NCBI RefSeq assembly: GCF_016793705.1
Contig: NZ_JAEULO010000001.1
Coordinates: forward strand, 1-64,000
DNA length: 64,000 nucleotides
Direction: 5' to 3'
Source of the DNA: Tabrizicola sp.
GTDB lineage: Bacteria; Pseudomonadota; Alphaproteobacteria; Rhodobacterales; Rhodobacteraceae
Shown here: positions 1 to 8,391 of the stretch, piece by piece
Position numbering within the stretch: the stretch's first letter is position 1
Layout of the letters: the number at the start of each line of letters is the position of its first letter
The notes under the pieces: generated by a model
The model's input: only the letters and a program-made list of their open reading frames with translations
The model's database searches: none
Told to the model about the DNA's origin: nothing
Position numbers and translations under genes: made by a program

Positions 1-141
1 GCCACCCCCGGCGCCGCCGAGGCGCTGGCCCGCAACGACGCCCACGGCTTCTTCGCCCGCGCGGCCGCGCAGGTCGTCACCGGCCCCACCCTCACCAACG
101 TCAACGACTTCCGCGCAATCCTCATCCTGCCACCAGGGTGA
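1..141 (+). CDS. Glycerate 2-kinase / hydroxypyruvate reductase family protein, C-terminal end (partial)
   Basis: The window opens inside this gene; frame 1 encodes 46 residues ending at TGA 139-141. The stretch LARNDAHGFF followed by VTGPTLTNVNDFRAIL is the signature end of the MOFRL domain of TtuD-type glycerate 2-kinases, which phosphorylate D-glycerate to 2-phosphoglycerate. In relatives the protein normally ends just after this DFRAIL block. Here the last residues (Pro-Pro-Gly) and the stop codon appear to be contributed by the end of the IS relic that follows, so the insertion replaced the native stop with little effect on the protein. The family is clear from the motif; the exact substrate is inferred. 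Confidence 0.75.
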   Translation, partial: ATPGAAEALARNDAHGFFARAAAQVVTGPTLTNVNDFRAILILPPG

Positions 142-483
142 CATGAGGCCAGCGCTAGGTGTTCAGTCCCGGCATCTGGTGGTGATCCGGCTCTGAGGTC
201 CAGACCTTGCAGATGCATTCGTAGGGTGTGAGGCCGCCGAGGGTCTTGAGCCGCCGGGCGAAGTTGTAGGCTGCCAGGAAGTCCGCGAGGTGGGTTCGTG
301 GCTGATCGCGGCTGTCTTAGTGGAAGCGCTTGATGGTCGCGTCCTTGATCGTGCGGTTCATCCGCTCGACCTGGCCGTTGGTTCTACGAGTGATCGGGTT
401 TGGTCTGCCGTGACGAACTTGTCCCATAGTGCTTCCTTCCATCCCGCCGAAAGGATCGCACCATCAAACCCTGGGATCAAACA
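128..483 (-). mobile_element. Internally deleted IS481-family element
   Basis: Read on the minus strand, the segment keeps the first codons of an IS481-type transposase (MGQVRHG) and its last third, with the middle missing. The ends carry an imperfect inverted repeat: CCAGGGTGACATG at 133-145 and its counterpart CCAGGGTTTGATG read on the minus strand from 474 to 462 (10 of 13 identical). The relic therefore has both ends but no functional transposase, like a non-autonomous derivative. It abuts the last codons of the glycerate kinase gene. I cannot define a target duplication by eye, so the outer limits are approximate. Confidence 0.6.
155..427 (-). pseudogene. IS481-family transposase remnant
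   Basis: From ATG at 427 the frame reads MGQVRHG, then jumps to the C-terminal DDE-domain segment TNGQVERMNRTIKDATIKRF, so the helix-turn-helix and most of the catalytic core are gone. A TAA then replaces the tyrosine codon expected after the KRFH motif, and the rest (LADFLAAYNFARRLKTLGG, then the PGLNT end) stays in the same frame to TAG at 155-157. A few codons are also missing before the terminal MPGLNT. Both the internal deletion and the stop make this non-functional. Confidence 0.75.
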
Positions 484-691
484 GCTAGCGCTGCCCACGG
501 CCTGCCTATCCCGCCCCCTTCCTTTTCGCGCAGAGGGGAATGGTCAAATTTTTCGCCAGAGGGTTCCCCCCGCGCTTTCCCGGCGCGCGGGGATGTAGTT
601 CTCTTGGCCCGTCGTGCCCAGCACCCGGCAGGTCGCGATCCGACCGGAATGCGCACGAAATATGCGATCATGGTAGCCCGGTGGTAGCCAG
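484..691. other. Intergenic stretch without a recognisable gene
   Basis: Between the IS relic and the tRNA terminator I see no conserved protein and no convincing promoter. Open frames here are short and one runs through the tRNA gene, so I treat them as spurious. Confidence 0.4.
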
Positions 692-727
692 CAAAAACAA
701 AAGGCTTAGGCAATCTCGCCTAAGCCC
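692..727 (-). terminator. Rho-independent terminator of tRNA-Arg
   Basis: On the minus strand, immediately downstream of the tRNA, the sequence forms GGGCTTAGGC-GAGATT-GCCTAAGCC followed by TTTTGTTTTT. This is a 9-bp stem, 6-nt loop and T tract, the best intrinsic terminator in the window. Confidence 0.85.
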
Positions 728-737
728 TTGTATTTTC

Positions 738-814
738 TGGCGGACCCGGAGCGATTCGAACGCCCGACCCTCAGATTCGTAGTCTGATGCTCTATCCAGC
801 TGAGCTACGGGTCC
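738..814 (-). tRNA. tRNA-Arg (anticodon ACG)
   Basis: The minus strand folds as a complete cloverleaf: acceptor GGACCCG pairs with CGGGTCC, the D arm includes AGCTCAGCTGGATAGAGC, the anticodon arm TCAGA-CTACGAA-TCTGA places ACG at positions 34-36, and the T arm contains GTTCGAATC. CCA is encoded (738-740 reverse complement). A34 would be read as inosine after deamination, giving decoding of CGN arginine codons. It is followed by a strong terminator and lies next to an IS relic. Confidence 0.97.
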
Positions 815-863
815 GCAATGCCGGGCGATGTAGCCTTGCCGGGAGGGCAATGCAAGGGCGAAA

Positions 864-2276
864 TCATCCGGCGGTGTCAGTTGTACCCTTCGGCAGGTGG
901 ATCGCAAATTCCGTGCCCTCGGCGTCACTGCGCGCAAGTTCCAGCCGCCCGCCGTGACCGCGCACCAGTTCGGCGGCGATGGCGAGGCCGAGGCCGGTGC
1001 CGCCTTTGCGCGCGCCACCCTGGAAGGCCGCGAACAGGTGCTCGCGTGCTTTCTGCGGCAGGCCGGGGCCGGTATCGCCCACTCGAACCCACCATTCATG
1101 TTCGTCCTCGCCGCCCGACACTTCGATAGTCCCTGGCTGTCCGGTCGGCTCGATCGCCTGCCGCGCGTTGCGGATCAGGTTCGAGAGCACTCGGTAAAGC
1201 TGCTCGCCATCGGCACGGATCATCAGGCCGGGGGGCACGTCGATCAGACAGGTGATCGTTGTCTCGGTCCCCAGGCCCTCGCCCTCGGCGACCTCGCCGA
1301 CCAGTTGCGCCAGATTCACCCGGCGGAGCTGGGGTGGCGGTTCCTCGGCCTTGCCGAAGGCCAAGGTCGATTCGCACAAGGATACCGCCCGGCTGATCGA
1401 GCCGATGAGCTTCGGTGCCGCACGCGCCACGGTAGGATCGGCGCTGCCCTCCAGCCGGTCGGCGAAAAGCTGGGCGGTGGTCAGGATGTTGCGCAGGTCG
1501 TGGCTGATCTTCGCCACCGCGCTGCCAAGCTGGGCCAGCCTCTCCTTCTGCCTCAGGTTGCCGGTCAGCTGGGTCTGCATCGACTGCAAGGCTTCCTCGG
1601 CGATCCGCAGTTCCTCGACGTCCGCCGTGGGTTCGATCACCCGCCGAGCATCCTCGGGCGCCTCGGCATAGGTCTGCATGTGCCGCACCACCCGGCGGAT
1701 CGGCAGGACGATGAGCCGCCGCACGGCGAGGAACAAGAGGAACGCGGTGACGACCGAGATCAGCGCCGACAGCGCCAGGATGCGCAACCCGTAGTCCAGC
1801 ATCGCCTCGCGCATCGGCTTGGTGTCCATCGTGACCTCGATCAGCGTGCCAGCGTCCTGGACCGGATAGCCGATGACGCGCACCACCCGATCCGTCGGGT
1901 CGACAAGGCAGGCGAAGGCGTCCCGGATCAACTCCCAGGGGCCGGCCATACGCAGGTCATAGGTCTCGTGAATTTCTCCGGGGATGGGCGAGGACAGGAC
2001 CAGCTGCCGGACCTCGTTGCGGCGCAGGACAACGTTGTAGACCTCGGCATTGGCCAGAAGCTCCCTCTCCAGATCGGGTGACACCATGTCTTCGGCCGCG
2101 AGTTGGGTCAACGCAGCGATCTGAGCCTGTTTCAATCGGGTCAGCATGAAATCGGCCCGGAAGCGTGCGATGGAGGGCACGAAGATCAGCACCTCGGCCA
2201 GCATGACGAAGATCACGGTCAGGATCAGGAAGCGTCCCGAAAGCGTCTTGAGAAAGCTCCTGCGTCTTTCGGTCAC
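864..2276 (-). CDS. Membrane sensor histidine kinase (HAMP, HisKA, HATPase)
   Basis: 470 aa. A membrane segment at about residues 13-35 and a second at about 165-188 bracket a periplasmic sensor domain; a HAMP-like linker follows (LPIRRVVRHMQTY). The H box is KISHDLRNILTT with His259, the N box is NLIRNARQAIE, and the ATP-lid motifs are GDTGPGLP and GGTGLGLAIA. All elements needed for autophosphorylation are present. No response regulator gene is adjacent: the tRNA lies downstream and rpmH is divergent upstream, so the partner must be encoded elsewhere. The signal sensed cannot be inferred. Start chosen at the ATG that gives a short basic cytoplasmic tail before the first membrane helix. Confidence 0.9.
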   Translation of the reverse strand: MTERRRSFLKTLSGRFLILTVIFVMLAEVLIFVPSIARFRADFMLTRLKQAQIAALTQLAAEDMVSPDLERELLANAEVYNVVLRRNEVRQLVLSSPIPGEIHETYDLRMAGPWELIRDAFACLVDPTDRVVRVIGYPVQDAGTLIEVTMDTKPMREAMLDYGLRILALSALISVVTAFLLFLAVRRLIVLPIRRVVRHMQTYAEAPEDARRVIEPTADVEELRIAEEALQSMQTQLTGNLRQKERLAQLGSAVAKISHDLRNILTTAQLFADRLEGSADPTVARAAPKLIGSISRAVSLCESTLAFGKAEEPPPQLRRVNLAQLVGEVAEGEGLGTETTITCLIDVPPGLMIRADGEQLYRVLSNLIRNARQAIEPTGQPGTIEVSGGEDEHEWWVRVGDTGPGLPQKAREHLFAAFQGGARKGGTGLGLAIAAELVRGHGGRLELARSDAEGTEFAIHLPKGTTDTAG

Positions 2277-2468
2277 CCGAACCTTCCTTGTCCGGCTTCA
2301 GGGCATCCAGCGTTGCGCCAAGTGCGGCAACGGTGGATCGTGAAACAACTTGCGGCTAAAATAGGCGCCCGCGGCGCGTTTGGAAACCTCTCCCGGAGTC
2401 CGCCGCCTCATCGGAACGGGAGCTTTGGCAGACAGCGGAATTGTTGCCGGAAATCCGCACGGGCGACG

Positions 2469-2497
2469 TTGACTTGGGGCGCGACCGCCCGTAAAGG
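2469..2497 (+). promoter_or_regulatory. Candidate sigma70-type promoter of rpmH-rnpA-yidD
   Basis: TTGACT (2469-2474), a 17-bp spacer and TAAAGG (2492-2497) lie about 65 bp upstream of rpmH. The -35 box is good and the -10 box is poor, but position and spacing fit. The remaining upstream region 2277-2468 shows nothing else I can name. Confidence 0.4.
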
Positions 2498-2563
2498 ACG
2501 GACTTCAAGTTACCGGCCCTCGAATCCATGCGGGGTTCGGGCCACGTCGAATGGAGAGCCGCG

Positions 2564-2698
2564 ATGAAGCGCACCTTTCAACCGTCGAACCTGGTTCGCA
2601 AGCGCCGCCACGGCTTCCGGGCGCGCATGGCCACCAAGAACGGCCGTCTGGTCCTGGCCGCCCGCCGCGCCAAGGGCCGTCACAAGCTGACCGCCTGA
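2564..2698 (+). CDS. rpmH: 50S ribosomal protein L34
   Basis: 44 aa, the usual length. [20 protein letters not shown] and the basic tail ending KGRHKLTA are diagnostic of bL34, a small basic protein of the large ribosomal subunit. It is preceded by the purine-rich GGAGAGCC and followed after 32 bp by rnpA, the near-universal bacterial rpmH-rnpA arrangement, so the two are probably co-transcribed. Confidence 0.98.
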   Translation: MKRTFQPSNLVRKRRHGFRARMATKNGRLVLAARRAKGRHKLTA

Positions 2699-2730
2699 TC
2701 TACCGCCCGTCAGGGCGTCAGGGTTCGCGA

Positions 2731-3138
2731 ATGACACCGCCGGAGATCCAGGGCCAAGGCATCGCTGCCGAAGCGCCTGCTGGCTCTCCGGCGGTTTCGC
2801 TTTGCATGCTGACGAAGCGTGCGGATTTCCTGAAGGCTGCCTCTGCGCGTCGGCAGGGCACGGACGGGTTCCTTTTGCAGGCCCGCGACCGCGCCGATGG
2901 TGATGCGGTGGCGCGCATTGGCTTCACTGCGTCGAAGAAGATCGGCAACGCCGTCCTGCGCAACAGGGCCAAGCGCCGCCTGCGGGCCTTGGCGCGTGAG
3001 ATCCTCGCTCCCGCTGCCACGCCCGGCTGGGACTATGTCCTCGTCGCCCGGCCCGAGGCAACCGTGACCCGGCCCTATGACGAGTTATGCGCTGATCTGC
3101 GGAAAGCCCTGCATTCCGTGCACCGGGCAAGGCCATGA
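2731..3138 (+). CDS. rnpA: Ribonuclease P protein component
   Basis: 135 aa from ATG 2731. The core is [19 protein letters not shown], then [26 protein letters not shown], the RNR motif that binds the catalytic RNase P RNA. It matures the 5' ends of tRNAs. The alphaproteobacterial form has a variable N-terminal extension, so translation could instead begin at the internal ATG 2806 (MLTKRADF). The stop overlaps the start of yidD by 4 bp (ATGA), indicating translational coupling. Confidence 0.95.
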   Translation: MTPPEIQGQGIAAEAPAGSPAVSLCMLTKRADFLKAASARRQGTDGFLLQARDRADGDAVARIGFTASKKIGNAVLRNRAKRRLRALAREILAPAATPGWDYVLVARPEATVTRPYDELCADLRKALHSVHRARP

Positions 3139-3383
3139 CGCCGCTTGCTCATCTGGTGGCTGTTCCCGTGCGGGCCTACCGGCTTTTCCTGTCGCCCTGG
3201 GTCGGGCACGGCTGCCGGTATCAGCCCACCTGCTCGGCCTATGCGCTGGAGGCGCTGGAGCGGCATGGCGCGTTGAAGGGCGGCTACCTCGCCGCGCACC
3301 GTATCTGCCGCTGTCATCCCTGGGGTGGGCAGGGCTATGACCCGGTGCCGGGGGCGGACCCCGACCACGATGCGGGTCGATAG
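3135..3383 (+). CDS. yidD: Membrane protein insertion efficiency factor YidD
   Basis: 82 aa. The motif [24 protein letters not shown] and the later [17 protein letters not shown] are the hallmark cysteine-rich YidD (DUF37) sequence. The N-terminal amphipathic helix associates with the inner membrane and assists YidC-dependent insertion. It is the last gene of the rpmH-rnpA-yidD operon here. Its usual downstream partner yidC lies 1.4 kb away on the opposite strand, reading toward it. Confidence 0.96.
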   Translation: MTPLAHLVAVPVRAYRLFLSPWVGHGCRYQPTCSAYALEALERHGALKGGYLAAHRICRCHPWGGQGYDPVPGADPDHDAGR

Positions 3384-3384
3384 A

Positions 3385-4035
3385 TCATTCCATCGTCGCG
3401 ATCAGCGCCCGGAGCGTTTCGATCCCTTCGCCCTTCTCGGAGCTTGTCACCACGATCTCGGGGTAGGCCGCCGGATGCTTGGCCAGGGCGCCCTTGACCT
3501 GTTCGATCACCGCGGCGCGTTCGGTGCGGTTGATCTTGTCGACCTTCGTCAGGACCGCCTGGAAGGTTACGGCGCTGCGGTCGAGCAGCTTCAGAATCTC
3601 CTCGTCCACCGCCTTCACCCCGTGCCGGGCATCGACCAGCACGAAAGCCCGCCGCAGGGTGGCCCGGCCTGAGAGATACTGCTTCAACAGCGCCTGCCAC
3701 TTCGCGACCACCGCCACTGGGGCCTCGGCATAGCCATAGCCGGGCAGGTCCACCAGATAGCGTTCCTCGCCCAAGGCGAAGTAGTTGATCTCTTGTGTCC
3801 GGCCCGGCGTGTTCGAGGCCCGAGCAAGCGTCTTCCGGCCTGTCAGTGCATTGATGAGGCTGGATTTTCCTACGTTCGACCGGCCGGCAAAGCAGACCTC
3901 CAGCCGGTCGGCAGGCGGCAAGCCGGGCATCGCGACCACGCCCTTCACGAAGGTCACAGGGCCAGCGAACAACAGCCGCCCGGCTTCGCGGGCGTCTTCC
4001 TCGGGCTCGGGGGCCTGGGTGAAGGTCATCGTCAT
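3385..4035 (-). CDS. engB: Ribosome biogenesis GTP-binding protein EngB (YihA/YsxC)
   Basis: 216 aa from ATG 4035. GTPase motifs: G1 GRSNVGKS (51-58), G2 region around TPGRTQ, G3 DLPGYG (96-101), G4 TKVD (163-166). These match EngB, a TRAFAC GTPase needed for 50S subunit assembly. The start is fixed by the 4-bp ATGA overlap with the upstream MOSC gene; an apparent longer frame merely runs back through that gene. It is the last cistron of the yidC-MOSC-engB operon and is convergent with yidD, the two stops being about 1 bp apart. Confidence 0.96.
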   Translation of the reverse strand: MTMTFTQAPEPEEDAREAGRLLFAGPVTFVKGVVAMPGLPPADRLEVCFAGRSNVGKSSLINALTGRKTLARASNTPGRTQEINYFALGEERYLVDLPGYGYAEAPVAVVAKWQALLKQYLSGRATLRRAFVLVDARHGVKAVDEEILKLLDRSAVTFQAVLTKVDKINRTERAAVIEQVKGALAKHPAAYPEIVVTSSEKGEGIETLRALIATME

Positions 4036-4778
4036 GCCGCTCTCCAGTCCTGTCCCAAGGCGATCACGCCGCCCTCGATAACCCGGGCGTAGACGCCGAA
4101 ATCCTTGTGACCATAGCCGGTTTCCAGCGCGGCGAGCGTGTCGCCCCGCACCACGCCGGTCCCGGGGTCGACGGTGGTTGCTGCGCAGCGGGTGATCCGT
4201 TCGACCACCTCCAGCACCGCATCGCCCAGGCGGAACCGCTGGCCGATCCAGCCCCATTCCGCCCAGGGCTCTGAGCCCTCCAGCCAGAGATTCGCGCGCC
4301 AGCGGTGGATCGAAAGGTCCAATCCCATCCGCCCGGACAACTCGGCAAGCGAGGCGAGCGACAGCACCGAGACCGAGGGAAAGTCGCTGTCGGTCAGCGC
4401 GACCCCGGCACGGAAGACCGTTGCCGGACGGGCGCGTCCGGCCGGGATCAGCGACTCGGCCCAGGCGACGAGCCGCGCCTGGTCGGCGGCATCGTCCGGG
4501 GCGACGGTGATCTCGCCCGCAGTGGGATGCGCAAGCGTCACGCGCCGCTCCGCTTCGTCCAGCCTGGCCGTCACTGCCATCAGCGCCGGAGCCTTGGCGC
4601 CGCGCGTGAAGTTCATGCAGGCGTTCCAGCCAGAGGCGAGCTTTGCCACCTCATGCGCGACGGCCCATTCCCGGTCGAAGGGCAGGCCCTCACCTGCCGA
4701 AAGACGAACGGACGCGAGTGTCTCGCGTCCGTAAGCCTTGATCGGGTGCCGGCAGATATGGGCCAGCCGGATGGTCAT
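4032..4778 (-). CDS. MOSC domain-containing protein
   Basis: 248 aa. Begins MTIRLAHICRHPIKAYGRE, the MOSC N-terminal beta-barrel signature (xxHPIKs/a), and contains the conserved cysteine in ITRCAATTVDPGTG. MOSC proteins handle sulfur bound to molybdenum cofactor or similar metal-sulfur chemistry (for example YcbX and mARC relatives); the substrate here is unknown. The start is set by a 4-bp ATGA overlap with yidC, and its stop overlaps engB by 4 bp. This yidC-MOSC-engB linkage is, as I recall, common in Rhodobacteraceae. Confidence 0.9.
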   Translation of the reverse strand: MTIRLAHICRHPIKAYGRETLASVRLSAGEGLPFDREWAVAHEVAKLASGWNACMNFTRGAKAPALMAVTARLDEAERRVTLAHPTAGEITVAPDDAADQARLVAWAESLIPAGRARPATVFRAGVALTDSDFPSVSVLSLASLAELSGRMGLDLSIHRWRANLWLEGSEPWAEWGWIGQRFRLGDAVLEVVERITRCAATTVDPGTGVVRGDTLAALETGYGHKDFGVYARVIEGGVIALGQDWRAA

Positions 4779-6625
4779 TTCTTGCCGGATTTCTTCGTTG
4801 GCGGGGATGTAGAGTTCGCTGAGGCAGCCTTCGCCTCTACCTTCGCGGCCTTCGCCGACCTGATGTTGCCAAAGATGTCGGGCCGTTTCCCGTGGCTCCA
4901 CATGATCAGGTACTGCTGAACGAAAGTGATCGTGTTGTTGGTGATCCAGTAGACCACAAGGCCCGAGGCGAACCCCCCCAGCATGAACATGAAGACCCAG
5001 GGCATCCAGGCGAAGATCGAGGCCTGGACCGGGTCGGTCGGCGCCGGGTTCAGCTTCTGTTGCAGCCACATGGTGATGCCGAGCAGGATCGGCAGCACCC
5101 CGATGAAGATCAGGTGCAGAAGGCTGCCCTGCACCGGCGCATCCCAGGGCAGGAGGCCGAAGAAGTTGTAAAGCGAGGACGGATCGGGCGCCGAGAGGTC
5201 CTTCAGCCAGCCGAAGAACGGCGCGTGACGCAACTCGATGGTGACGAAGATCACCTTGTAGAGGCTGAAGAAGATCGGGATCTGGATCAGGATCGGCAGG
5301 CAGCCCGCAGCGGGATTCACCTTCTTGTCCTTGTAGAGCTGCATCATCTCGCGTTGCAGCTTCTGCTTGTCCTCGCCCGCGCGCTCTTTCAGCGCCTCCA
5401 TCTCCGGCTGCAATTCCTTCATCCGCGCCATCGAGACATAGGACTTGTAGGCCAGCGGCAGGACCAGGAACTTGAGGAAGAAGGTCAGCCCGATGATCGA
5501 CAGCCCCATGTTGCCGATGATCCCGTGCAGCCAGTGCAGGACCGCGAAGATCGGCTTCGTCAGGAAGAAGAACCAGCCCCAGTCGATCGAATCGATGAAG
5601 CCGGGGATCGTACCGTCGTTGTCATAGGCGCGGATCGTCGCCCATTCCTTCGCGCCGGCGAAGAGCTGGATCCGGTTGGTGATCTCGGCCCCCGGGGCGA
5701 GGGTCTGCACCGGCTGGCGGATCTCGGTCTGGTAGATGTCGGCAGAGGCGACATGCTTGGTCACCTCGGTGAAGGGCTTGCCCTGTTCGGGAACCAGTGC
5801 GGTCATCCAGTAGTGGTCGGTGAAGCCGATCCAGCCCGCGCCCTCGGCACTGACCAGTTCGGCGGCGGCCTGCTCGGCGGGCACTTCGTCCAGCTTGACG
5901 ATGTCCTTGTAGCGGGTCTCTTCCAGCTTGCCGTCGGCGCTGCGCACCATGCCTTCGTGGACGACAAATATGCTCTGCATCGGCGGCAGGCCGTGCCGGG
6001 CGATCACGCCATAGGGATAAAGCGAGGCGGGGGCGGCGCCGTCATTCTTCACGCTGTCGGTCACGGTGAAAAGAAACTTCTCGTCGACCGAGATTTCGCG
6101 GCGGAATCTCAGGCCCTTGCCGTTGGCCCAGGTCAGGATGACGGGCTTGCCGGGGGCAAGCTGGTCGCCGCTTGCAAGTGCCCATTCCGTGCGGGCGTCG
6201 GGCAGGTCGCCCGCAGTGGTCCCGGTGCCGGGGGCCCAGCCCATCAAGGCGTAATAGGGATGCTCCTGCCCGACCGGCGACAGCAGGCGCACTTCGGGCG
6301 AGGTCGGGTCCAGGGTTTCGCGGTAAGTCTTCAGCGACAGATCGTCGATGCGTGCCCCGGCCAGCGAGATGGTGCCCGAGAGCGTCGGAGTGTCGATCTT
6401 CAGCCGCGGGGCCTCGACCACCTCTGCGCTGGCGGCGGGAGCGGTCGTGCCCTCTGCAGTGGTGGCGGCAGGGGTGGTTGCCGGGGCGGCGACATCGGCG
6501 GTCGCGGCGGTGGTGGCCTGCTCCGCGGGCGGTTCCGGCGGCGGGAAGAAGATGAACCAGACGATCATCACCATGGCGCTCAGGACCATAGCCAGGATCA
6601 GGTTCTTGTTGTTCTGCTCTTCCAT
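4775..6625 (-). CDS. yidC: Membrane protein insertase YidC
   Basis: 616 aa, normal for the Gram-negative form. N-terminal membrane helix at about residues 8-27, a Pro/Ala-rich linker, the large periplasmic P1 beta-sandwich, then the Oxa1-type core from about residue 360 with LTFFLKFLVLPLAYKSYVSM, the coiled coil KELQPEMEALKERAGEDK and NPAAGCLPILIQIPIFFSLY. The lysine-rich C-terminal tail (KKSGKK) can interact with ribosomes. It inserts inner-membrane proteins alone or with SecYEG. It heads the yidC-MOSC-engB operon and overlaps MOSC by 4 bp. Confidence 0.97.
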   Translation of the reverse strand: MEEQNNKNLILAMVLSAMVMIVWFIFFPPPEPPAEQATTAATADVAAPATTPAATTAEGTTAPAASAEVVEAPRLKIDTPTLSGTISLAGARIDDLSLKTYRETLDPTSPEVRLLSPVGQEHPYYALMGWAPGTGTTAGDLPDARTEWALASGDQLAPGKPVILTWANGKGLRFRREISVDEKFLFTVTDSVKNDGAAPASLYPYGVIARHGLPPMQSIFVVHEGMVRSADGKLEETRYKDIVKLDEVPAEQAAAELVSAEGAGWIGFTDHYWMTALVPEQGKPFTEVTKHVASADIYQTEIRQPVQTLAPGAEITNRIQLFAGAKEWATIRAYDNDGTIPGFIDSIDWGWFFFLTKPIFAVLHWLHGIIGNMGLSIIGLTFFLKFLVLPLAYKSYVSMARMKELQPEMEALKERAGEDKQKLQREMMQLYKDKKVNPAAGCLPILIQIPIFFSLYKVIFVTIELRHAPFFGWLKDLSAPDPSSLYNFFGLLPWDAPVQGSLLHLIFIGVLPILLGITMWLQQKLNPAPTDPVQASIFAWMPWVFMFMLGGFASGLVVYWITNNTITFVQQYLIMWSHGKRPDIFGNIRSAKAAKVEAKAASANSTSPPTKKSGKK

Positions 6626-6833
6626 GCGCCAACCACCCTGCGGACCATCGGATCAGCGGTGCTTCAACGACAGGGGCGGGCAAAGGTCAAGCGGTTTCGC
6701 CCCGGCGCGCCAAGCCGGGCGATCAATTCACGGGCAGCGCCAGCCGCCGGGCACTACCGGTCATGCCGGCCCGACGCGGCGCACGAGGCCGATTCCCCGG
6801 GACACCGACGCCCCAGACCGGAGCCCGCTCGAC

Positions 6834-8315
6834 CTACCGGGTCGTCAGGCCGATGCGCAGAGCGCTGGCCTGCTGCTCACGGTGCGCGAAAAGCCAGTTG
6901 GTCAGCTCCGCGATCGGCATCGGCCGGGCGATGACGTAGCCCTGCACATGACCGCAGCCGAGTTGCGCGAGCAGGGCGTGTTCCCCTTGCGTCTCCACGC
7001 CCTCGGCCAGAGTCTCCAGCCCGAGCCGTTCGGCGAGAGACAGGATCGCCATCACCAGCTTCTGTTGCTCGCGGCTCTGGTCGACCTCGCGCACGAAGCT
7101 GCGGTCGATCTTCAGCCGGTTCAGCGCGAAGCGGCGGATCGCGGTGATCGAGGCATTGCCAGTCCCGAAATCGTCCAGATCGACCCCGGACCCCATGGTG
7201 GCGATTCGGCTGATGTTTGCGGCGATGACCTCGTCCCCGTCGCCGGCAATCACCGATTCAAGCACTTCGACCGTCAGCCGTGAGGGTGCCAGATGAAAGC
7301 GGTCAAGCGTCCAGCGCAGGCGTTCGGGCAATTCGGGGTCGCGCAACTCCTGCGCCGAGAAGTTTACCGCGACGGCGGGAACCCGCAGGCCCAGGCGGTC
7401 GAGTTCGGCCAGCGCTGCCAGCGACTGCGTGAGCATTGTCTGGCCCAGAAGTTCCAACAGGTCGGTGCCTTCGAGGGCGGGCAGGAACCCCCCCGGCGCC
7501 AAGAGGCCGCGATCGGGGTGGTGCCAGCGCACCAGCGCCTCGATTCCCGACACCTCTCCGCTGTCGGTGGAAAGCTGCGGCTGGAACCAGGCGCGAATCT
7601 CGCCCTTTTCGACCGCGCTGGCGAATCCGGCGCGGAGTGCGTCCCGGTCGGCGCGGGCGCGGGCGAGGCCTGCCGAATAGGCGCGAATGGCGCCGGGCCG
7701 AAACTGCGCGGCCTCGTCCCCTGCAAGCTGTGCAGCATCAAGAAGCGCGCGGCCTGTCGGGTGGTGCAGTTGCGGGGAATGACAGAAGCCGATGGAGCAT
7801 GTCACTTGCACCGGCCCGCTTGTCAGCGTCATCGGCTGCTGTACCGCCAGATGCAGTCGCGCCGCGATCCGCACCATGATCTCAATATCCAGCCGGGGCG
7901 CCTGGGCCAGCGTGATGGCAAGGCTGCCGTCTTCAAGCGGGAAGAGGATGTCGCCCGGACGCAGCGCGCCGCGCAGTCGGGCGATGCAGGCCGCCAGCAG
8001 TTCAGACTGGCGGGCGCGTCCCAGGCGGCCGCACAGATCGGCGGGGTCGTCGAACTGGATGACCAAGCAGCCCGTCGCGCCCCCTGCGGTGTCGGCCAGC
8101 GTGGCGTCGAGCCGGGCGATGACCCGATCCGACACCGCTTCGGGCAGTCTTGGCCGCGGGGTCCGGCCCAGGGAGAGGGCCGCCAGCGGCAGTGCCGCCG
8201 CCAACCCCGTCAGGACGACTTCCCCCCCCGCCCAGTAGGCTGCAAGGCCCACCACCGGTACCATTGCGGCAATCTGCCGCCAATGATCCAGCAAGCGTGC
8301 AAGCGCGAAGATCAT
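6834..8315 (-). CDS. Cyclic-di-GMP phosphodiesterase, degenerate GGDEF plus EAL
   Basis: 493 aa. Two predicted membrane helices at about 13-31 and 33-49, a GGDEF-type fold in which the active loop is PLEDGS (126-131) and so cannot be a cyclase, then a full EAL domain. EAL is at 259-261 (GIEALVRWHH); the metal and catalytic motifs NFSAQEL, LTVEVLES, DLDDFGTG, LKIDRSFV, LAEGVET and the terminal GYVIARPM are intact. It should hydrolyse c-di-GMP to pGpG at the inner membrane, with the degenerate domain as a possible regulatory module. It lies 76 bp downstream of ttcA on the same strand and may be co-transcribed. Confidence 0.88.
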   Translation of the reverse strand: MIFALARLLDHWRQIAAMVPVVGLAAYWAGGEVVLTGLAAALPLAALSLGRTPRPRLPEAVSDRVIARLDATLADTAGGATGCLVIQFDDPADLCGRLGRARQSELLAACIARLRGALRPGDILFPLEDGSLAITLAQAPRLDIEIMVRIAARLHLAVQQPMTLTSGPVQVTCSIGFCHSPQLHHPTGRALLDAAQLAGDEAAQFRPGAIRAYSAGLARARADRDALRAGFASAVEKGEIRAWFQPQLSTDSGEVSGIEALVRWHHPDRGLLAPGGFLPALEGTDLLELLGQTMLTQSLAALAELDRLGLRVPAVAVNFSAQELRDPELPERLRWTLDRFHLAPSRLTVEVLESVIAGDGDEVIAANISRIATMGSGVDLDDFGTGNASITAIRRFALNRLKIDRSFVREVDQSREQQKLVMAILSLAERLGLETLAEGVETQGEHALLAQLGCGHVQGYVIARPMPIAELTNWLFAHREQQASALRIGLTTR

Positions 8316-8391
8316 GGCGACCGTCCCCCTGTGTGCGGGCGTCAGACCCGCGGTTCGGGGTCAGGCTAGGCCGATGTTCATGATCGGTTCC

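Noticed and set aside
540..782. Open frame running across the tRNA-Arg gene on the plus strand
   Set aside because: It reads the tRNA backwards, a well-known source of false proteins.
4892..6934. 680-codon open frame antisense to yidC
   Set aside because: Shadow of yidC; composition-driven and without recognisable domains.
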